This document shows, piece after piece, positions 8,890 to 16,589 of a stretch of DNA of 64,000 nucleotides. Within the stretch, counting starts at the first letter, position 1, and every line of letters begins with the position of its first letter. Below the pieces are notes generated by a model. The model ran no database searches. It was not told where the DNA came from and saw only the letters and a list, made by a program, of their open reading frames with translations. The stretch lies in contig NZ_CP092282.1 in NCBI RefSeq assembly GCF_024972775.1, positions 2,473,001-2,537,000 of the forward strand, given 5' to 3'. The stretch comes from Dehalobacter sp. DCM (lineage in GTDB: Bacteria > Bacillota > Desulfitobacteriia > Desulfitobacteriales > Syntrophobotulaceae). Made by a program: the position numbers and the translations under genes.

Positions 8890-8921
8890 TTTATTTTAAG
8901 TGCTTAGGATTTGACAATTAC

Positions 8922-9068
8922 GAAAAATTATTTGCCCCGACCGTCCCGCTGGGACGTCCGGCAAAACCTGAAGAGATGGCCTATGCTGCTGTATTCTTTG
9001 GCAGTGATGAGTGTACGTATTGCACGGGTGCCCTACTGGTTGTAGATGGTGGTGTAACCAGCGCTTGA
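8922..9068 (+). pseudogene. 3' fragment of the SDR gene (duplication by-product)
   Basis: The last 48 codons of the SDR at 4144-4890 are repeated here without the rest of the gene. An open frame runs from inside the IS end (8877) into the fragment, giving a 63-codon chimeric ORF that lacks the Rossmann fold and catalytic residues, so it cannot be an active dehydrogenase. Confidence 0.9.
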
Positions 9069-9096
9069 GACCCGAAATACTTATTTAATTTATTTG

Positions 9097-9143
9097 ATAT
9101 TTTGAACTGCGCCAGTCCATTAGACTGGTGCAGTTCAAAATAT
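9097..9143 (+). terminator. Long hairpin, second copy
   Basis: Identical to the inverted repeat at 4919-4965, carried along in the duplication. Confidence 0.7.
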
Positions 9144-9179
9144 GACAAGCATGCTGCCCGGAAGATTAGTATAACAAAT

Positions 9180-9205
9180 AAGCCTGCCCTCTAAAGGGTA
9201 GGCTT
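9180..9205 (-). terminator. Terminator of SnoaL-like gene, second copy
   Basis: Identical to the hairpin at 5002-5027, downstream of the reverse-strand copy-2 SnoaL-like gene. Confidence 0.75.
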
Positions 9206-9248
9206 ACTCTGTGTATAGGAAATACAGTGAAAATCCACCATTCTCCAT

Positions 9249-9653
9249 TCAAATCCTGCCGATTTGCTTGAACAATTCATACGTATCAGCACAATCCCAA
9301 TGTTCGGCGATTAATCCGTCCTGAATTCGGAAGATATCGACGACATGAAACATAAATCGATTCCCTGTTGGAGGCTGTCCAAGCCATTTGCCAATAGGCG
9401 TTCCTGTATTGGTGTTATACGTTGCTACGATATCCCCGTCGGCTACCAGGTGGATCGTGTCGTATCGAAAATCCGGAATAGACTGAAATGTTTGCTCAAA
9501 GAAACGTTTAAATTCTGCTCTTCCCTGCGGTATTTCATCATTATGCTGGATATAATCCTCCCGCATAATTTCATCGACAATACTCAAATCATGTTGATTG
9601 AAAACAGTATCAATCAGGACTTTAATAATCTCTTTATTATTTCTAAATTTCAC
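9249..9653 (-). CDS. SnoaL-like (NTF2-fold) protein, copy 2
   Basis: Protein sequence identical to the 134-residue SnoaL-like protein at 5071-5475, with the same GTG start and ribosome binding site. In this copy the upstream SDR gene retains its native promoter region (sequence past 10548), whereas copy 1 is separated from it by the IS. This copy is therefore the one more likely to be expressed from the original promoter. Confidence 0.82.
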   Translation of the reverse strand: MKFRNNKEIIKVLIDTVFNQHDLSIVDEIMREDYIQHNDEIPQGRAEFKRFFEQTFQSIPDFRYDTIHLVADGDIVATYNTNTGTPIGKWLGQPPTGNRFMFHVVDIFRIQDGLIAEHWDCADTYELFKQIGRI

Positions 9654-9695
9654 TTTGAAATCCCCTTTATATTAGTTAAACAAACAGTAAGCAAA

Positions 9696-10469
9696 CTAAT
9701 AGCAAGATAAACCGCCATCGACTGGCAGAGCGACTCCGGTGACAAAAGATGCAGCATCTGAACATAACCAAATAACAGACGCCCCACATTCTTCGGGATT
9801 CGCAACTCGGCCGATCGGTACAGCTGTTTCGAAGTTCGGATGATCTTCCGTATTTAGAAGGTTGTCCATTAAGAGCGTACCTCCGGTCGGTCCGGGCAGA
9901 ACAACATTAATCCGGATTCCTTTTTTCGCATATTCTAAGGCTGCTACTTTCGTAAGGTAAATCAGTCCGCTTTTACTCGCTGTATATGGAGAAAAACCAG
10001 GGACCACTTTTAAACCACCTACAGAAGAGGTATTGACAATCGCACCGAAGCCTTGTTTTAACATTTGCCTGATTTCATATTTCATACAAAGAAAAACCCC
10101 TGTAAGGTTAATATCAATCATTCTATTCCAAAGATCTTCGGGGTAATTTGCAATTTCAACAATCGGGACCCGTTTGCCGTCAGGTCCTATTCCGGCATTA
10201 TTAAAGGCAAAGTCCAGGCGTCCGTATGCTTCTATGCTTGTTTTCACCATGGCTTCCACTTGGTCTGCCTTAGAGACATCGCATTGGAAAAAGATCGCTT
10301 CCCCTCCTTCCGCCTTGATTAATTCAACGGTTTCTTCACCACCTTTCACATTTGAACCCGTCGTTACAACGACCCTTGCTCCTTCCCGGGCAAACATTTG
10401 GGCAGTTACCCTGCCGATCCCTGTCGCGGCGCCTGTTATAAGCGCAACTTTACCATCAAACTGTCTCAT
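9696..10469 (-). CDS. Short-chain dehydrogenase/reductase, copy 2
   Basis: Identical in protein sequence to the SDR at 5518-6291 (TGAATGIG, YTASK). Its upstream region continues beyond the repeat border at 10548 into unique AT-rich sequence and the 3' end of the LysR gene, so native control signals should be intact here. The LysR gene lies just upstream on the same strand and could be its regulator (inference from position). Confidence 0.92.
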   Translation of the reverse strand: MRQFDGKVALITGAATGIGRVTAQMFAREGARVVVTTGSNVKGGEETVELIKAEGGEAIFFQCDVSKADQVEAMVKTSIEAYGRLDFAFNNAGIGPDGKRVPIVEIANYPEDLWNRMIDINLTGVFLCMKYEIRQMLKQGFGAIVNTSSVGGLKVVPGFSPYTASKSGLIYLTKVAALEYAKKGIRINVVLPGPTGGTLLMDNLLNTEDHPNFETAVPIGRVANPEECGASVIWLCSDAASFVTGVALPVDGGLSCY

Positions 10470-10640
10470 TGGGCCACCCTCCCTTGTAGGGATTCATTTT
10501 TTAAGCAAAAAACTCTAATCAAAAGTGTTCTGGTACTTTCGATTAAAGTATATTGGCAGATCTATTTTTTGTCTAATAACAGTTTGTTTTTTTGTTATTG
10601 CAATTTCATACGTATGTAATAATGTAATAAGTAAACGCAA

Positions 10641-11522
10641 TCAAAATTCGGTTTGATCGATGAGTTGCTGAAATAGCGCAAGTGAGGGATTTGTATTTTC
10701 TTTTAAATATACCGCATCGCAGCGGAATTTATATAGTTCTTCTTCTAATTCAATAAATATAAGGTTTTTGCCTACATGATCTTTCAATATGCTAGGTAAC
10801 AATGCGATGCCCATATTGGCCTCCAACATAAGCAGCAAAGAATCTACACTTTCGGGGAAAGCGCTGATATTTGTCTGAATACCATTCTTTTTGAGAATCA
10901 TATCAACCATATCATAACCATAAATATTTCCCTCTCGATTCAGCTCCAGTATGTGTTGATTTCTCAGCTGTTCGATAGACAAGCGGGCATGCTGGACGAG
11001 TGGATTTTTATGATGCATACAAACACTGATCGGGCTTTCCTGTATGTTTTTTACAACAAAATTTTCGGTTAAGGTCTTTGGAAAAACAAACCCAATATCC
11101 GCCGCACCATAATAAATATCATCAAACAAATCAAAAAAATTACACTGAGCAATATACAGTTTGATGCGCGGATAGCGCGCGTGAAATCTTTGAATTATAT
11201 CTGTTATGACAATGCGATCATAAAGGCTGAAAAATACAATTCTTATACTTCCCTCGTAGCCATAGGCTGTTGCTTTTGTATTTTCTATTGCCTGCTGGTA
11301 CGCATTGTAAACACGATATGCCTCATGTAAAAATGTTTCTCCACTGGGAGTCAGTGCAACTGATTTTTTGTCACGGATAAAAAGTTTGGTCCCCAATTCG
11401 TCTTCAATTTTAACAATGTGCTGGCTAATCGCTGTTTGTGAGATGTGGCATTCTTCTGCCGCCCTGGTAAAACTCTTATGCTTGGCTACAGCAATAAAGT
11501 AAGACAGTTTTTCTATATCCAT
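10641..11522 (-). CDS. LysR-family transcriptional regulator
   Basis: A 293-residue LTTR. Residues 1-60 are the winged helix-turn-helix (FTRAAEECHISQTAISQHIVKIEDELG is the classic pattern), and residues 90-290 form the periplasmic-binding-protein-like effector domain (IRIVFFSLYDRIVI; DSLLLMLEANMGIALLP near 240). LTTRs usually respond to a pathway metabolite and activate nearby genes. It lies on the same strand as, and 171 bp upstream of, the copy-2 SDR/SnoaL unit; no divergent gene is present on its other side. Ribosome binding site GTGAGGGTG precedes the ATG. It is likely to control the oxidoreductase island, but the effector is unknown. Confidence 0.92.
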   Translation of the reverse strand: MDIEKLSYFIAVAKHKSFTRAAEECHISQTAISQHIVKIEDELGTKLFIRDKKSVALTPSGETFLHEAYRVYNAYQQAIENTKATAYGYEGSIRIVFFSLYDRIVITDIIQRFHARYPRIKLYIAQCNFFDLFDDIYYGAADIGFVFPKTLTENFVVKNIQESPISVCMHHKNPLVQHARLSIEQLRNQHILELNREGNIYGYDMVDMILKKNGIQTNISAFPESVDSLLLMLEANMGIALLPSILKDHVGKNLIFIELEEELYKFRCDAVYLKENTNPSLALFQQLIDQTEF

Positions 11523-12294
11523 TTTTCACCCTCACCTACAAATCAATTTAGGGTTCGTACCCATAGTAGATATTGATGACTCCTCAAGGAAGCTATCCCC
11601 TTGTTTTCCCATCGAAAACACTAAACTGTTCTAGTTCTCCCTAAGAAACTCATTATAGTCAGACTGAGTAATTTCCTGCTTATCCAAACGCAAAAAAATC
11701 ATTCGGCTATTTCTAATGTATTCAATTCTTTCATGAAGTCAGCTGTGGATATCATCTTAAACTTAAACTTAGGAAATAAGTCAACAGTTACTAAAAGTAG
11801 GTTATACTCATAAAGAGTTTTCTTGATAAACTAGATTATCTCTTCTCTGGTGGCATGAAATTGTAGGTTGATTATACCGCACCCCGTTGTCAAGACATAT
11901 TTTTGAAAATCTAATAACTAGAAGAAATAGTTTAATTTGTTTAAGAAATCGTAAAATATTAATCCCCAACTTTTTTATATGTGAAATCTATCGCATATAG
12001 TCTATATCTATATGTGTCTTATAATTAAAATTCAAGCTGTGTTCTTTTTTTGATATCATTATCTTCGAATAGATTTATAAAATATATGGATTTTGAAAAT
12101 CAATTACTAATATATGCCCCTACCCCATCAAAGATTGAATGCACACACATTTATTATCCCATAATGGCGGCAAACCATGCCGGGGAAAAGTTTTTCACAA
12201 TACGACTTGCCCGTACCATCTTGAAAGCCCCCTTATTACCTGATGAATCAGATTATGAAGAAAAAATCACATACCCTATTTGAATGTTCCTCGT
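11523..12294. other. Gene-free 772 bp, AT-rich, possible gene remnants
   Basis: I find no gene with start, ribosome binding site and recognisable domain. Two stretches read like decayed coding sequence. On the reverse strand near 11650-11750 an open segment with RIEYIRNSRMIF and LDKQEITQSDYNEFL ends at a stop. On the forward strand near 12130-12280 an open segment contains EKFFTIRLARTIL. Neither is assignable to a family. The middle (11880-12050) is very AT-rich and may hold the promoter of the LysR gene. Confidence 0.4.
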
Positions 12295-14187
12295 CTAGCC
12301 TAATGCAAGCGCCTCTAGAAATTCGTCCTGGAAAAGTTTATCTGCAGAGAGTTCAATATGCTCGGTCACCAGTGCGTATTGATTTGCTTTGGCCATTTCA
12401 ATCGTGGAAAGCAGCGCCATCTGCGCACCGTTTCCAGCAGCATTGCCAATGGATTGGATTTTAGCCAGTGGTACCTGGGGTAAAAGCCCGATACCTAAGG
12501 CGCTTTCTCTTGATATATAGTTGCCAAAAGCACCGGCTAAATGGATCATCTCTATGTCTTCCGGACTAACTTCGAGATGCGCCATCAGAACGCGGATTCC
12601 AGCAAGAATTGCACCTTTGGCGAGTTGGAGTCCGCGGATATCTTTTTGGGTAATTGTAACGTTCTCGCCCGATACGGTTTGGTCTTTCCAGGCCAGTACA
12701 AATTCCCGGCCACCGGTATCGGCAATAATTCTTTCCTGAAGCGCCGGTGAGAGTTTGGCGATATCGCTTTCAGCGGTAATCATACGGCCTTCTGACGTGA
12801 TGATCCCGACGCGAAACATTTCAGAAACTGCCTCGATCAGACCTGACCCGCATATCCCACGTACTTTTTCGGTTTCTTTACCAATAACGCCAAGTTCTAC
12901 GTCGTCCGATATCCTGACCCGTTCAATTGCCCCATCGGCGGCCCGCATACCGTACTTAACACCTGCGCCCTCGAATGTCGGTCCGGCTGCGGTTGAGCAG
13001 GTGAGAATCCTTCCCTTGCCTACTAATACCATCTCGCCATTGGTTCCAATATCCAAGAGCAAATGAATCCCTTTAAGTGTATCAATTTGGCCTGACAGCA
13101 TAACTCCGATCGTATCTGACCCGACGTAACCGGCGACAATCGGTAAGATGGTTACAATTCCATCACCCAGGATGTTCAGCCCCAACTCCGAAGCCTTGAG
13201 AGAAACTGTTTGCCGAAAACCTGGAATGAAAGGTGCAGTGGCCAGATAGGTTGGATCAATTCCAAGAAATAAATGACTCATTGTCGTATTGCCAACGACA
13301 ACAGCCTGGTAGATTTGCTCGGAGTTGATTTCTTTTTCTCTGCATAAGTCGCTAATAATGTGATTTAACCCCTCGACAACCAGTGACTGCAATTGGCTTA
13401 AACCGCCTGGATGATCGGCGGTATAGGCGATACGGGACAGGACATCGGCACCGGCTCCCTGTTGAGGATTGGTCAGAGCACCACGCGCCACGACTTTTCC
13501 ATCGTTTAAATTCATTAAATATACCACAATCGTTGTGGTACCGATATCAATGGCTAAACCGTAGAATCGGTCTCGCGTATCTCCCGTTTCTACAGCTAAG
13601 ATTTCATCCCCTGCTGTTACCGCTGTTACATGGGAAGAAACACCGCGTAAAATACCCGGTAATTTTGCGGCTACTCTGCGATTAAATCGAAAAATGCTAT
13701 GCGATTCAGGGAGTTCAGCCATTAAACGTTCCCAATCAGAGCGTTGATCTGTTATGGTTGGCGTACTGACATTGACATCGTATTTATGAACATAAGGAGA
13801 TAGCGCATGCCGTCGGTCAGCTTTTTCAAGCTGCGTTTTGCGATCATAAACGTCCTTTTGTTGGATCAACGTAATAGCCATATCTTCTTGAACATGTCTT
13901 TTACAGGCCAGAACGATCCCATTCCTAATCTGCTCATCGCTTAAAAACTTCTTTTCCTCAGGTAATGGCTCGCTGCGATATTCTGGAGGGAGGATCACGC
14001 GGCATTTGCCGCAGGTTCCCTTACCACCGCAAGCGCTTTGAAGGTGAACCCCTGCTGCGATCGCCGCTTGAAGTATTGTGCTTCCTGCCGGTACAGTACC
14101 AATACATTCTCCCCCAGGACATGCCGATTTCTGAAAGGTTATGTTAACCATTTTCATTACTTTAGAATCATACTTTCCATCCGTCAT
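12295..14187 (-). CDS. RACo-like corrinoid-protein reductive activator (2Fe-2S ferredoxin + ASKHA)
   Basis: A 630-residue protein with the architecture of RACo/RamA, which use ATP to push an electron onto an inactive Co(II) corrinoid protein and restore Co(I). Residues 13-105 are a 2Fe-2S ferredoxin domain, with the SACGGKGTCGKC cysteines and a distal LAC. Residues 205-610 form the ASKHA ATPase, with AIDIGTTTIVV near 215, LLDIGTNGE near 375, GICGSG near 445 and LAGAFGNYI near 555. The family name in annotation is DUF4445. The start at 14187 has AGGAGG 10 bases upstream. A small ferredoxin gene lies 44 bp before it on the same strand and may feed it electrons. The corrinoid methyltransferase partner is not in this window. 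A stray cysteine pair (SACPGGEC) precedes the ferredoxin cysteines. Confidence 0.85.
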   Translation of the reverse strand: MTDGKYDSKVMKMVNITFQKSACPGGECIGTVPAGSTILQAAIAAGVHLQSACGGKGTCGKCRVILPPEYRSEPLPEEKKFLSDEQIRNGIVLACKRHVQEDMAITLIQQKDVYDRKTQLEKADRRHALSPYVHKYDVNVSTPTITDQRSDWERLMAELPESHSIFRFNRRVAAKLPGILRGVSSHVTAVTAGDEILAVETGDTRDRFYGLAIDIGTTTIVVYLMNLNDGKVVARGALTNPQQGAGADVLSRIAYTADHPGGLSQLQSLVVEGLNHIISDLCREKEINSEQIYQAVVVGNTTMSHLFLGIDPTYLATAPFIPGFRQTVSLKASELGLNILGDGIVTILPIVAGYVGSDTIGVMLSGQIDTLKGIHLLLDIGTNGEMVLVGKGRILTCSTAAGPTFEGAGVKYGMRAADGAIERVRISDDVELGVIGKETEKVRGICGSGLIEAVSEMFRVGIITSEGRMITAESDIAKLSPALQERIIADTGGREFVLAWKDQTVSGENVTITQKDIRGLQLAKGAILAGIRVLMAHLEVSPEDIEMIHLAGAFGNYISRESALGIGLLPQVPLAKIQSIGNAAGNGAQMALLSTIEMAKANQYALVTEHIELSADKLFQDEFLEALALG

Positions 14188-14230
14188 TAGTGCGGTCCTC
14201 CTAAATCAATCCACCTTTAATGATAGGCGG

Positions 14231-14416
14231 TTATTCCCCATTGTGAATTGCACCCATTGGACAGTAATTCACACATTTATTACAGTCAATACATCTTTCT
14301 GTATTAACTTTTGGTGCTTTATATCCTTGTTGGACTAACGCATTTACCGGACAAACTCTTACAGACTGGCACGGATGATTTTCCGGGCAACGTTTATTAT
14401 CAATCATAATAGCCAT
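14231..14416 (-). CDS. Small 2[4Fe-4S]-type ferredoxin
   Basis: 61 residues when started at the ATG at 14416, which has AAGGAGTG 5 bases upstream (a longer frame from 14446 lacks a site). The second cluster motif is canonical (CIDCNKCVNYCP). The first is atypical, CPENHPC then SVRVCP, with five-residue gaps rather than CxxCxxC; with only three cysteines there it may bind a cluster with an unusual ligand or not at all. This pattern recurs in a known group of small clostridial ferredoxins. It is probably co-transcribed with the RACo-like gene and likely its electron donor. Confidence 0.85.
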   Translation of the reverse strand: MAIMIDNKRCPENHPCQSVRVCPVNALVQQGYKAPKVNTERCIDCNKCVNYCPMGAIHNGE

Positions 14417-14539
14417 AATAACACTCCTTTTTTGAAAATATAACATACCCTATAGGGGTATGTTAACATACTCTTATAAAAAAATCAATTCTATTACTTT
14501 AACACCTTTGATAACTACTATACAGCATATACAATACAA

Positions 14540-14564
14540 AGAGCCTGTCCAAGCGACAGGCTCT
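14540..14564 (-). terminator. Terminator of the FMN-binding protein gene
   Basis: Stem AGAGCCTGTC/GACAGGCTCT with a five-base loop; on the reverse strand it is followed by TTGTATTG. It lies about 105 bp past the stop of the reverse-strand gene at 14670. Confidence 0.75.
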
Positions 14565-14669
14565 CGAGAAAAACTCTGCTATCATTTTACGACTTAAACT
14601 CTGCAGGAATCATTTTAATATATCCATCTTTTAATTATGTCCTTTTGAAGTATGAACAATATTTGTTGC

Positions 14670-15074
14670 TTATAGTTCTTGTCCTAAAGTCGGTCCGAAA
14701 GGAGAGCAATCATAAATTTTTTCGATTGTAAGTATTACCGCACCCTTTGGTTGAAGCTGTGGCATTTTTTCTTTAACCCAAGTCTGAGCCTCTTCAAATA
14801 CACTGCCTGAATCGACAACGGTTGTACTTCCTTTGATCTGGTATGACTTTCCAGTCTGCATATCCCAAATCGATACAGCCATTATCGGGTTTGTATCAAT
14901 ATTTTTCTTTGTTTTATTCATAAAATTGTCGACAATCAACAGTTTATCGTCATCTAAAATTTTAACAAAAGTCATCGGAACAACATTGGGTGTACCATCT
15001 GATGACGCTGTCGCTACCGGAAAAACATCTTGCTTACTGAAAACACTTTTTATTTCTGAACTGAGTCTGGCCAT
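14670..15074 (-). CDS. Pyridoxamine 5'-phosphate oxidase-like FMN-binding protein
   Basis: A 134-residue split-barrel flavoprotein of the PNPOx-like superfamily: FPVATASSDGTPNVVPM near residue 15, a DDKLLIVDNFMNKTKKNID segment that typically contacts FMN phosphate, and VSIWDMQTGKSYQIKG. Small members are diverse (flavin reductases, F420 or heme binding, storage) and the function cannot be read here. It is transcribed divergently from the NifX-type gene at 15345, sharing a 270-bp control region with two palindromic operators. Confidence 0.8.
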   Translation of the reverse strand: MARLSSEIKSVFSKQDVFPVATASSDGTPNVVPMTFVKILDDDKLLIVDNFMNKTKKNIDTNPIMAVSIWDMQTGKSYQIKGSTTVVDSGSVFEEAQTWVKEKMPQLQPKGAVILTIEKIYDCSPFGPTLGQEL

Positions 15075-15235
15075 CGCAATCCCCGTCCTTTCATTATTTA
15101 TCCCTGCGCTTATACTTACATTACTTTGATAGCAGAATACCTCCGAGCAATGTATAAAATAAAATTTATGCCTAATGCTGTCTTAAAAAACACATTAAGA
15201 ATTAAATACCCTCAGTACTCAATTATATATCGTTA

Positions 15236-15292
15236 TGAACATATGTCAATATATAATTCGTTTATTGACATATGTCAGCTATATATTATAAT
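15236..15292 (+). promoter_or_regulatory. Promoter with two TTGACATATGTCAA-type palindromes
   Basis: Site 1, TGAACATATGTCAA, is at 15236-15249. Site 2, TTGACATATGTCAG, is at 15265-15278 and overlaps a -35 box TTGACA (15265-15270), with a -10 box TATAAT at 15287-15292 (16-bp spacer). The NifX-type gene starts 53 bp downstream behind a GGAGGT site. The same palindrome recurs four times before the DUF134 gene at 21444, which makes a DUF134 protein the natural candidate to bind it (inference). Confidence 0.7.
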
Positions 15293-15344
15293 AAATAACA
15301 TATAATAATTATTCATTCTTGTATAACATGGAGGTAAATTTTAG

Positions 15345-15707
15345 ATGAAAATTGCATTACCCTCTCGACAAAATTTTGTAGATGGTCATTTTGGTCACTG
15401 TGAGTATTTTACTGTTTTCACCATCGATGATCAGAATAAAACTATCATAAATCAGGAAACGGTTACCTCTCCAGAAGGCTGCGGCTGCAAATCAAATATT
15501 GCTCAAACATTATCAGACTTGGGTGTAAACCTTATGCTTGCAGGAAACATGGGCCAAGGCGCAGTGAATGTGTTAAATTACTCCGGCATACAAGTTGTAC
15601 GCGGTTGTTCAGGCGATGTTAGAGAAGTTGTCCTTAAATGGCTTGAGGGATCTTTATTGGACTCAGGCGAATCGTGTGAAGCTCATGGGCATGAATGCCA
15701 TAGTTAA
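15345..15707 (+). CDS. NifX/NifB-type (Nitro_FeMo-Co) domain protein with Cys/His tail
   Basis: 120 residues of the dinitrogenase iron-molybdenum cofactor biosynthesis fold (related to NifX, NafY and the NifB C-terminus), small proteins that bind Fe-S or Fe-Mo cofactor intermediates. Family signs: MKIALPS start, HFGHCEYF near residue 18, and LAGNMGQGAVNVL near 65, equivalent to the GGMGxxA loop of relatives. The C-terminus ends in a potential metal-binding tail (GESCEAHGHECHS), and CGC occurs near residue 47. No nitrogenase gene is present, so a role in another metal cluster pathway is more likely. Promoter and operators lie just upstream; it ends at a bidirectional hairpin shared with the DUF134 gene. 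Confidence 0.87.
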   Translation: MKIALPSRQNFVDGHFGHCEYFTVFTIDDQNKTIINQETVTSPEGCGCKSNIAQTLSDLGVNLMLAGNMGQGAVNVLNYSGIQVVRGCSGDVREVVLKWLEGSLLDSGESCEAHGHECHS

Positions 15708-15748
15708 AAGCGTTCACATTCCATTCTTGACTTATTATTAGCAATAAT

Positions 15749-15807
15749 AAAGCCTTCTTTTATTTGTTACGAGCCTCAAGGGATAATAACAAATATCAGA
15801 AGGCTTT
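15749..15807. terminator. Bidirectional terminator between convergent genes
   Basis: A 21-bp stem, AAAGCCTTCT then TATTTGTTA on the left arm with its complement on the right and two mismatches between, and a loop of about 17 bases. It sits between the stops at 15707 and 15826. Confidence 0.8.
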
Positions 15808-15825
15808 GATTCATTCTTTACCTAT

Positions 15826-16206
15826 TCAATCCGCATGCTCTTCATTGTCAGGATAATATCTGGCACATCGATGTTTTAGACAGCCACCACAAGCGCATGT
15901 TTTTTCAAGTCCGTCACACAACTGGTAATCCCCGCCTTCGATCCGGAGTATTCTTTCATTGACAAGAGAATCAGCCAATTTTTGACGAGCATCATTGTAA
16001 ATCCGTTGGACTGTTGTGCGGGCAATGTTCATTTGATCAGCACATTCCTCCTGCGTAAACCCTTCCAGATCAATAAGTCTTATTGTTTCATACTCATCAA
16101 CAGACATCACGATTAAACTGTCACGATTCATTAGAGAATTTAGTGGCCCAAAGACGTTGCTTGCCGGCAAACAACAAACTTTTCGCCATTTTCTTGGTCT
16201 TGGCAT
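15826..16206 (-). CDS. DUF134 family DNA-binding regulator
   Basis: 126 residues of the DUF134 family, which carries a sigma-70 region-4-like helix-turn-helix ([19 protein letters not shown] near residue 52) after a conserved start ([14 protein letters not shown]) and the block [13 protein letters not shown]. The C-terminus has a cysteine cluster ([13 protein letters not shown] then HRC) likely to bind a metal or Fe-S cluster, so the protein could sense metal or redox state. It lies convergent to the NifX-type gene and is a paralogue of the regulator at 21067. Its own upstream region lacks the TTGACATATGTCAA palindrome. Confidence 0.88.
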   Translation of the reverse strand: MPRPRKWRKVCCLPASNVFGPLNSLMNRDSLIVMSVDEYETIRLIDLEGFTQEECADQMNIARTTVQRIYNDARQKLADSLVNERILRIEGGDYQLCDGLEKTCACGGCLKHRCARYYPDNEEHAD

Positions 16207-16486
16207 TGTTTTACCTCGTTTGTCTTAAATTTTACATGTATCCTCTTGTTTTCGTTTGTTTTGTTATCTTTATTTTATAATATATTATCGCAAACGTAAA
16301 ATCATTAATTTTATGCATTCGGCTCTGGCAGGACTATATGGTAGCAATAGATAACATAAGCGAAAAACTCAAATGAAAGGATAGAAAATGCGATAAGCAA
16401 CTATTACGACAGGTTATCATTACAAAAATAATTATTAATCCCGATGAAAATAGCGTTAAGTGTTATTGACTCACTTAGCGTATAAA

Positions 16487-16534
16487 AAACCACGAAGGAC
16501 GACACGCACCTGCGTTTTCTCACCCTTCGTGGTT
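16487..16534 (-). terminator. Terminator of metF
   Basis: Stem AAACCACGAAGG/CCTTCGTGGTTT with a loop of about 24 bases. On the reverse strand it runs into TTTTTTAT, 56 bp past the metF stop. The rest of the 383-bp gap 16207-16589 shows only AT-rich sequence that should hold the promoter of the DUF134 gene at 16206. Confidence 0.8.
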
Positions 16535-16589
16535 TATCTTATTTACTTTTCAATTATTGTTTTATGAAATTTCTTTTTATGCGCTTGTT

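Larger units (their letters stand above)
6371..8921 (+). mobile_element. IS66-family insertion sequence, 2551 bp, complete
   Basis: The ends are GTAATTGTCAAA at 6371 and its inverse at 8910-8921, a terminal inverted repeat of at least 12 bp that begins with GTAA as is usual in IS66. Inside lie the three standard genes tnpA, tnpB and tnpC, all open. IS66 normally leaves 8-bp target duplications, but here the left 8 bp (GATTAAAG) differ from the right 8 bp (GAAAAATT). Each matches the opposite border of the surrounding 1627-bp repeat, showing that the element took part in a rearrangement after or during insertion. Confidence 0.95.
8922..10548. repeat. 1627-bp direct repeat, copy 2
   Basis: Second copy of 4744-6370. 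It begins exactly at the IS66 right end with GAAAAATT and ends with GATTAAAG, after which unique sequence (TATATTGGCAG) follows. This copy is therefore joined to the original right flank. The identity suggests the duplication is recent. Confidence 0.95.

Noticed and set aside
6371-8921. Simple IS66 insertion with 8-bp target duplication
   Set aside because: The 8-bp flanks GATTAAAG and GAAAAATT differ, so a plain insertion is not enough to explain the locus.
8877-9068. A 63-codon frame running from the IS66 right end into the SDR fragment
   Set aside because: It is a chimera made by the rearrangement. It has no ribosome binding site and no Rossmann fold, so it is listed as a fragment, not as a gene.
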